From the NCBI GenBank assembly GCA_016722515.1, contig JADKJE010000009.1, positions 1 through 64,000 on the forward strand: a stretch of 64,000 nucleotides of DNA, given 5' to 3'. The position numbers and the translations under genes are program-made. Position 1 is the stretch's first letter. Each line of letters begins with the position of its first letter. Shown piece after piece: positions 53,771 to 61,000 of the stretch. The notes below the pieces were generated by a model that was given only the letters and a program-made list of their open reading frames with translations, was not told the origin of the DNA and made no database searches. Source of the DNA: Alphaproteobacteria bacterium. Lineage in GTDB: Bacteria; Pseudomonadota; Alphaproteobacteria; Rickettsiales; JADKJE01.

Positions 53771-54551
53771 ATGAAGCTGTGTGCTATGTTATTGGGAGTT
53801 TTTTCTCTCGTGATGGGAGCTGTATTTCCTTGTGAAGCGATGATTACATCTAGAACCTGTAAAGTCAGTCGCGATCGTCAGTTCAATATAAGTGATTATA
53901 AAACTCCGGCAGGGATACGGAGTGGGATATTATCATATTATCCTAGGAGATATGGCGGATTGTGCAGCTTATATCTTTATCAAAAATGATTTAAGGCTAG
54001 ATGTCACTGTGCGGCCAGAGCCCATTGACATGGCATTACAAAAGATTATTCGCCTACACTATAAAAAGGGTTTGCTGAATCCTAAAGAATATTGGGTCGA
54101 AATCAGTAGGCGGCTTATGCCATCTAGAGATGAGCAGGGAAAAGACATAACGGTTCTTACTAATGAGATAGAGAATATTCGCATTCGGGAAGTCACGGAA
54201 CAGGAAAAACAGGAACGTAAACAATTTCTGGATCAAGCGCCGGTATTTATTATTGATAAGTACAAAAGCGATGCTGAGGCACAAGCAGCCTTTTTAGAAT
54301 TACACCCAATTGGTAGCCCGGCCCATTTAGCGCATTATACGCTTATGAAAGCGGGCGGTCGGCATTTTATGACTATTCATGGTGATCATTTGAATGAATT
54401 TGGTACGAAGGAAATAATTCGTTATCGTTTTAAACGTGGGGTTCTTGGGTGGGGAGGATACTACGTAGATATTATAAGAAAAGTTAATCAAGGGATAATC
54501 TTAAACCAAATCGAAGAAGTTAAACTGTATAAAACCTATCAGGGATTATAG
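53771..54551 (+). pseudogene. Two-module exported protein, paralogue B (frameshifted)
   Basis: Almost the same as paralogue F (57232) at the DNA level for its first ~600 bp, but CCTATAGGAG in F reads CCTAGGAG here at about 53944, a two-base loss of TA. That breaks the frame after module 1 begins. The rest is intact in another frame to the common end VKLYKTYQGL. The C-terminal end matches paralogue A more than F, so the gene is mosaic. Confidence 0.85.
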
Positions 54552-54559
54552 GAGGAATT

Positions 54560-55114
54560 ATGTCTGAAGCCCCTGCTTATGGAGCGATAATTATTGGAGC
54601 AAAGCCAGAAATCGATATCTCAGAGTATGAGGCTGGTTATCATACTTATATTATTGCCCAATTTAGCGATGGTAGTAGATATATCTTACGTGCTGGTCCT
54701 GAAGGAAGAAATGTACTTTCTGGTGATGTTTTTGTTGTTGGGGCCGACTCGCTTGTTCCGTACAATTTTAATACTGATACTATTCATCATGATTGGTATG
54801 ACGTAAATGACTCTCCCTCCACCAATTACTACCAAACCCAAATCACCGGCACAGGTGCGGAGATTATGGCACTCTTCAACCTTATGCGTGCAAAAGGTTC
54901 AGAGATAAATGATCATGGTTATGATTATGAAGTATTTGGCAATAATTGTAACTCAGCAGTGTTTGAATTAATAAAACCTGCTGGATTAGTGCCTGTTTTA
55001 CCTGATGTAACAATTCATGGAGATCATTTAAATGAATATGGGACTAAAGAAATAATCGGATACCGTTTTAAACGTGGAGTTCTTGGTTGGGGAGGATATC
55101 GAGTGCAGATATAG
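54560..55114 (+). CDS. RTX head fused to paralogue module 2 (chimeric gene)
   Basis: The first ~150 residues match the start of the giant RTX protein (MSEAPAYGAIIIGAKPEID to YEVFGNNCNSAVFEL). The sequence then switches at VTIHGDHLNEYG into the second module of paralogue F. The switch sits where the RTX gene has GGAGATCAT and the paralogue has the same bases. The module stops early (GYRVQI-stop) because GATATATAG of F is GATATAG here, again a TA loss. The out-of-frame rest of the module runs on to about 55187. It may or may not make a protein. Confidence 0.75.
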   Translation: MSEAPAYGAIIIGAKPEIDISEYEAGYHTYIIAQFSDGSRYILRAGPEGRNVLSGDVFVVGADSLVPYNFNTDTIHHDWYDVNDSPSTNYYQTQITGTGAEIMALFNLMRAKGSEINDHGYDYEVFGNNCNSAVFELIKPAGLVPVLPDVTIHGDHLNEYGTKEIIGYRFKRGVLGWGGYRVQI

Positions 55115-55195
55115 AAAGACAGATCATGAGAACACAACTAATATAATCGGGAAGATTAACATTTATAAAACCTATCAAGGGTTATGGGAGGAATC

Positions 55196-55250
55196 ATGTC
55201 GGACGTGCCCGCTTATAGAGCGATAATTATTGGTATAAAGCGTACTCAAT
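55196..55250 (+). pseudogene. RTX-head remnant, copy 3
   Basis: MSDVPAYRAIIIGIK-type start, fused in frame with the leader of paralogue D, whose own signal peptide begins at 55268. Confidence 0.7.
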
Positions 55251-55267
55251 ATTTATATGGAAATATA

Positions 55268-56038
55268 ATGCGAAGTGTTGCGTTGAGTTTGATAATTAGT
55301 TTATATTTCTCACACCCATCAAATGCTTGGGGAGTTATTAACGTGCCATGTCCAGTAGTTGAAAAATATGACTTCAAGCGAGCAAAGAATGCTAAAGAGA
55401 TTAGAGAGAGTATTCTTCAACATAGTCCTACAGGTAGTAGAGCGAGTTGTTGGAGAAAAGGCTATGATGAGGATGATATTAAAACGGAAATTGTTTTTCA
55501 AAATGAGCCCCTTGATATCTATTCGCAGAGAGTTATGAGTTATCACTATACCTCTGGATTTTTTAATCCTAAAGAATATAGGATTGAAATTCTCCTGCGA
55601 GTAAAATCTTTTCAAGACGAATTTGGAAATAAGATTCTTCAGATGGTTAATGAGATTGAAGATGTTCGGGTTCACGAAATCACTGAAACAGAAAAAAAAG
55701 AATATTCGGCTAATATAGCTAATGTGTCTGTATTTGACTTTAGTACATATAAAAATGAAGCCGATGCGCAGGAAGCTTTTCGTAAACTTTATCCGACCGG
55801 CAGTCCTGCACATTTGGCTCATTACACATTGTTAAAGTCTGGTTATTTTCCAGGATACTCAATAGAAAACAGGATTACTAACCAGCAAGATAAGGTTGAT
55901 ATCATATTCTATATCTTCAAACGTGATCCACTAGGATGGAACCAAATTCAAGTTCAAGTATTTAGAAAAGTAGAAAACAATAATATAACAAATATTATTG
56001 AGAAAGTTAACGTGTATAGAAGTTATCAGGGGTTATAG
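55268..56038 (+). CDS. Two-module exported protein, paralogue D
   Basis: A 256-residue paralogue with signal peptide MRSVALSLIISLYFSHPSNAWG. Module 1 includes FKRAKNAKEIRESILQHSP and YRIEILLRV; module 2 FSTYKNEADAQEAFRKLYPTG and IQVQVFRKV. The two conserved Cys are present (V-P-C and R-A-S-C). It ends VNVYRSYQGL. It is the most divergent member. I start at ATG 55268; the frame extends upstream through an RTX-head remnant, which would hide the signal peptide. It is followed by paralogue E after 8 bp. Confidence 0.8.
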   Translation: MRSVALSLIISLYFSHPSNAWGVINVPCPVVEKYDFKRAKNAKEIRESILQHSPTGSRASCWRKGYDEDDIKTEIVFQNEPLDIYSQRVMSYHYTSGFFNPKEYRIEILLRVKSFQDEFGNKILQMVNEIEDVRVHEITETEKKEYSANIANVSVFDFSTYKNEADAQEAFRKLYPTGSPAHLAHYTLLKSGYFPGYSIENRITNQQDKVDIIFYIFKRDPLGWNQIQVQVFRKVENNNITNIIEKVNVYRSYQGL

Positions 56039-56046
56039 GAGGACAT

Positions 56047-56847
56047 ATGTCGATAATAATTGAAAATAAATCTATTAATAATTTTTATCTTATTTTATTT
56101 AATTTAATAATAGTTATCGCAGGTATTAGTGATGCATGGGCTTTTGATACGACGCCATGTAAGCGTGCGAAGGAATTTGATTTGGCCAACTATAATACTG
56201 CGGATGATATCAGGAAAGCATTATTAACGTATTTCCCCGTTGGTAGTAGAGCTGATTGTGTCATGGCAGGTTCAGTAAAGCGGGATTTAATGACAGATGT
56301 ACTTTTTCAGGAGGAGCCAATTAATATTCATCAGTTTAGTGTGATCCGTTACCGTTATCGCACGGGAGTTTTTCAACCAAAGGAATATTGGATTGAAGTT
56401 GTAAGACGCTTAAAGCCAGTTAGGCAGGGTTTAAAGTCAGAAGATTATTTATTAACTAGCGAGATTGAAGATATTCGTATCAGAGAAATAACAGATGAAG
56501 AGAGAAAAACTCGGGATCGTTTTTTAGCACTAGCACCACGTTTTAATATTGATTCCTATAAGAATGAGACAGAAGCTCAAGCTGCTTTCTTAATGCTGCA
56601 TCCGATAGGTAGTCCAGCTCATTTAGCGCATTACACTCTTTTAAAAGCGGGCGGTATAAGTGGGATGACTATCAATCATAATTACTTAAATGACTACGGA
56701 ACAAAGAAGATAGTCAGCTATCGTTTTAAACGGGGATTTCTTGGATGGGGAGGATATTATGTCGACATCATGCGAAAAGTTGAGCATGGAATAATATTAA
56801 ACCAAATAGAAGAAGTGAAATTGTATAAAACCTACCAGGGCTTATAG
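56047..56847 (+). CDS. Two-module exported protein, paralogue E
   Basis: The 266-residue protein has a signal peptide (FYLILFNLIIVIAGISDAWA). Module 1 is around FDLANYNTADDIRKALLTYFP and YWIEVVRRL; module 2 around FNIDSYKNETEAQAAFLMLHP and YYVDIMRKV. Cys are in T-P-C and A-D-C. It ends VKLYKTYQGL. It lies 8 bp after paralogue D and 9 bp before RTX-head remnant copy 4. Confidence 0.8.
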   Translation: MSIIIENKSINNFYLILFNLIIVIAGISDAWAFDTTPCKRAKEFDLANYNTADDIRKALLTYFPVGSRADCVMAGSVKRDLMTDVLFQEEPINIHQFSVIRYRYRTGVFQPKEYWIEVVRRLKPVRQGLKSEDYLLTSEIEDIRIREITDEERKTRDRFLALAPRFNIDSYKNETEAQAAFLMLHPIGSPAHLAHYTLLKAGGISGMTINHNYLNDYGTKKIVSYRFKRGFLGWGGYYVDIMRKVEHGIILNQIEEVKLYKTYQGL

Positions 56848-56856
56848 GAGATAAGT

Positions 56857-56946
56857 ATGTCAGAAGCGCCAGCACAAGGAGCAATTATCATTGGTGCGAA
56901 GCCAATGTTTGATATATCGGGACATGAGATCGGGTTTGAATGTTAA
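56857..56946 (+). pseudogene. RTX-head remnant, copy 4
   Basis: MSEAPAQGAIIIGAKPMFDI and 29 codons to G-F-E-C-stop, nearly the same as copy 2 and again running into an upstream repeat. Confidence 0.85.
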
Positions 56947-57231
56947 ATGGAGCGGTGTTATTTCTGAGAAAAATAATAAGTTTCCATTGAATAAATTTGT
57001 TTCATTTAAATAGTGTGAACTTGTAGGCGAGCCTTGCTTGAAAACGAGGCATAAAATTATTGCGCGACGAGCGTAATCCCGCTCTAAATCCTGCATAAAA
57101 CTCCAAATTAAAGTTACTCTAGGTTATAAAAACTAAATTAATTTGCAACCAGAGCTTGACATGTGAAAACATAAAATGCTATTTTCGCAAATGAAATGGG
57201 ATATGAAAAGAGTTTTTGTAGAGGGATAAAA
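56934..57231 (+). repeat. Upstream repeat, copy 3 of 3
   Basis: Nearly the same as 49422-49719 and 53472-53770, with the promoter at 57156-57184. Leads into paralogue F and then the full RTX gene. Confidence 0.9.
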
Positions 57232-58014
57232 ATGAAGCTGTGTGCTATGTTATTGGGAGTTTTTTCTCTCGTGATGGGAGCTGTATTTCCTTGTGAAGCG
57301 ATGATTACATCTAGAACCTGTAAAGTCAGTCGCGATCGTCAGTTCAATATAAGTGATTATAAAACTCCGGCAGGGATACGGAGTGGGATATTATCATATT
57401 ATCCTATAGGAGATATGGCGGATTGTGCAGCTTATATCTTTATCAAAAATGATTTAAGGCTAGATGTCACTGTGCGGCCAGAGCCCATTGACATGGCATT
57501 ACAAAAGATTATTCGCCTACACTATAAAAAGGGTTTGCTGAATCCTAAAGAATATTGGGTCGAAATCAGTAGGCGGCTTATGCCATCTAGAGATGAGCAG
57601 GGAAAAGACATAACGCTTCTTACTAATGAGATAGAGGATATTCGCATTCGGGAAGTCACGGAACAGGAAAAACAGGAACGTAAACAATTTCTGGATCAAG
57701 CGCCGATATTTAATATTGATAAGTACAAAAGCGATGCTGAGGCACAAGCAGCCTTTTTAGAATTACACCCAATTGGTAGTCCGGCTCATTTAGCGCATTA
57801 TACGCTTATGAAAGCGGGCGGTCGGCCATATGTAACAATTCATGGAGATCATTTAAATGAATATGGGACTAAAGAAATAATCGGATACCGTTTTAAACGT
57901 GGAGTTCTTGGTTGGGGAGGATATCGAGTGCAGATATATAGAAAGACAGATCATGAGAACACAACGAATATAATCGAGAAGATTAACATTTATAAAACCT
58001 ATCAAGGGTTATAG
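57232..58014 (+). CDS. Two-module exported protein, paralogue F
   Basis: The 260-residue protein has a signal peptide (MKLCAMLLGVFSLVMGAVFP-CEA). Module 1 is FNISDYKTPAGIRSGILSYYP to YWVEISRRL; module 2 FNIDKYKSDAEAQAAFLELHP to YRVQIYRKT. The modules share FNI-x2-YK, P-I-G, I-I-x-Y/H-K/F-K-x-G-x-L and a final Y-x-V-x-I-x-R. Cys are in R-T-C and A-D-C. It is the intact counterpart of paralogue B and directly precedes the full RTX gene by 8 bp, so the two are probably co-expressed. ATG 57232 has a GAGGG site. Confidence 0.82.
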   Translation: MKLCAMLLGVFSLVMGAVFPCEAMITSRTCKVSRDRQFNISDYKTPAGIRSGILSYYPIGDMADCAAYIFIKNDLRLDVTVRPEPIDMALQKIIRLHYKKGLLNPKEYWVEISRRLMPSRDEQGKDITLLTNEIEDIRIREVTEQEKQERKQFLDQAPIFNIDKYKSDAEAQAAFLELHPIGSPAHLAHYTLMKAGGRPYVTIHGDHLNEYGTKEIIGYRFKRGVLGWGGYRVQIYRKTDHENTTNIIEKINIYKTYQGL

Positions 58015-58022
58015 GAGGAATC

Positions 58023-61000
58023 ATGTCAGAAGTGCCCGCTTATGGAGCGATAATTATTGGAGCAAAGCCAGAAATCGATATCTCAGAGTATGAGGCTGGT
58101 TATCATACTTATATTATTGCCCAATTTAGCGATGGTAGTAGATATATCTTACGTGCTGGTCCTGAAGGAAGAAATGTACTTTCTGGTGATGTTTTTGTTG
58201 TTGGGGCCGACTCGCTTGTTCCGTACAATTTTAATACTGATACTATTCATCATGATTGGTATGACGTAAATGACTCTCCCTCCACCCATTACTACCAAAC
58301 CCAAATCACCGGCACAGGTGCGGAGATTATGGCACTCTTCAACTCTATGCGTGCAAAAGGTTCAGAGATAAATGATCATGGTTATGATTATGAAGTATTT
58401 GGCAATAATTGCAACTCAGTAATGTTTGAGTTAATGAAATCTGCTGGATTAGTACCTATTTTACCTCATGATAATGAAGGGAATGCGATTTATCTCTTTG
58501 GAGATCATGTTCTTTCAGATAGTGATTACGATATAGGGTTTGACGTATTTATTGATATGATATCGGGTCTTACTGCGAATAATCATGAAACTTATACCGG
58601 ACCAAATGTTAATAATTCACTTTTTGATCTAACCATTGGCAATGACCGTGTCGGTGATCTGACGAACGCATACACCACAGGTATTGTGATTGGCGGTTCA
58701 AACTACAGTGCCTGGATGAATTTTAATGTGTTAAATGGAGATGGGTTTTTTAATACGGTACCGGCTGGTTTTGCATCGGATTGGTACCGGCCTGGGGGAA
58801 GTGAGCTTTCGGGATCAAACCTTTTTGGCTCTCTTGGTGGTAACGTCAATAATTTTGTTTTCCAAATTCCAGGAATGTCTGAGGCTTACCAAGAATCCCA
58901 GGATGATTATAATTCCTTTTTGGTTCATATGGCAGCAAGTTTTGCCCGTATAGACAGCAACCATAATACATCGATCACACTTGTGAATATTGATCCTCTT
59001 ATTTTGGATTTGGATGGGAATGGGATTGAGTTGACTAGTTTTCAAGAAAACCCGGTTTTATTTAATATTGATAGCGATTCACACCAGGAGTTAACCGGTT
59101 GGGTCACGGGTGGCGATGGTATTGTGGTTATGGATAAAAACGGCGATGGCAAGATTAATGATATATCAGAAATGCTATCGGAACATTATACCAGTGGTGT
59201 ACACAATGGATTTGAGGCACTCGCTACGCTTGACGGCAACCATGATGGCAAGATTGATAACCGCGACAGTGCCTATCAACAATTGCGAGTATGGGTTGAT
59301 GCCAATCATGATGGTTTAACAGATCAGGGCGAATTGAAAACACTGACTGAACTAGGGGTCGTGAGTATTAACACAACACACGAGGTAACGGATGGTGAAG
59401 TGTTGGAAGGTAATAATATCCAAGCTAAGGGTGTTTATACACTTGCAAGCGGCCAGGAGCGGCAGGCTTATTCTATCGGATTCATTGCAAATCCTGATGG
59501 ATATGAATGGCAGTTGGATGGTGAAGGCTGGAAAATGTCTGATGAAAGTGGCTTTAAAAGTTTTGTGATCGGAAATGATGCGGGTGCAAGAGTAGAGACT
59601 GCCTTGGAGGGAGTTACTAATATCTACGGTGGTGGCGGAAATGATGAATTAATAGGAGACGCGGGCAGCAATTGGCTGATTGGTGCTTTAGGAAGTGATA
59701 CATTAGAGGGTGGTGCAGGCAATGATTTTCTAATCATTGATTCCCATGATATTCAGGATAATATTGATGGTGGAGAGGGGTTTGATGTCGTTCAACTTGT
59801 TGATAGCAAAGGAGTTTTCTTCGATCTGAACAAAGCAAATATTGAAGCGGTTCAAGGTGGAGATGGGAATGATGTCATTATTGGTAATGGCCATACAAAC
59901 CAGTTTATTAGCGGTGGATTTGGCAATGACTTAATCACGGGTGGGGGCGCGGATGATGTTTTATCCGGTGAAGATGGTGAAGATTTATTAGATGGAAGCT
60001 TTGGCGATGATTTGATGCGTGGTCATAAAGGGAAAGATATTCTGCTGGGTGGTGATGGCAATGACTACCTCGATGGTGGTCAAGACGCCGATTCCTTGGT
60101 AGGTGGTAAAGGCAATGACATCCTCATAGGCGAAAAAGGTGATGATACTATCGATGGTAGTGAGGGAACCGATACGGCGCAATTCTCAGGTAATGTTTCT
60201 GATTATACGTTTCAAACGTTAGCAGAAGGTACGTTGGTATCGGATAAACGCAGTGATGGTGACGGCACGGCACTGCTTACGAATATTGAAAAACTAAGCT
60301 TTAAGAATGTCGACAGTATTTCCATTACGATGGCAGCTCCCATGCCGGAAGCAGATATGATCGATATTAACGGCACCAGCAGCTCTTATACGATTACGGC
60401 TTCGCAATTACTGGGAAATGATGTTGATTTTCAGCATGATGTACTCCATATCACGCAGATCACTGATGTACTTGGTGGTACGGCAACCCTAAACAGTGGT
60501 AATGTGATATTTACGCCGCAGGCAGGTTATAATGGCGTTATGTCATTTAAATATGTGGTGGCAGACAGCGCTAATAATCAAGCTCTTGTCTATTTAACAT
60601 CCGCTAGCACGCAACAAGAAACGATGAAAGGCTTTGTTACGCTGCGAACACCCAATATGCCGCATGATCCGCTTTTTATGAAAGAATGGTATTTGACGGA
60701 AGCAAATATCATTCCCGTATGGAAAGACTATACGGGAAAAGGAGTAGAGATTGGGGTGATGGAAGCGGATTTTGTTGATGTTACCCATCCGGATTTAGAT
60801 GCCAATATAGTAACGGATTCAAAAAACCGTACGTATGAACCAAGCGAAATAAATACACATGGAACCATGGTGGCTGGCATCATTGCTGCTGAAAAGAACC
60901 TGGAAGGTGGAGTAGGTGTTGCCTATGATGCAAAATTAGGCACAGAACAGTTTATTCCTGGAGAAACAACGGCTGAAGATTATTTAAAATACGATATTGT

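Noticed and set aside
56860..57096. Minus-strand 78-codon frame inside repeat copy 3
   Set aside because: The other two copies of the repeat do not keep the same full frame, and no product is recognised; listed only as part of the repeat.
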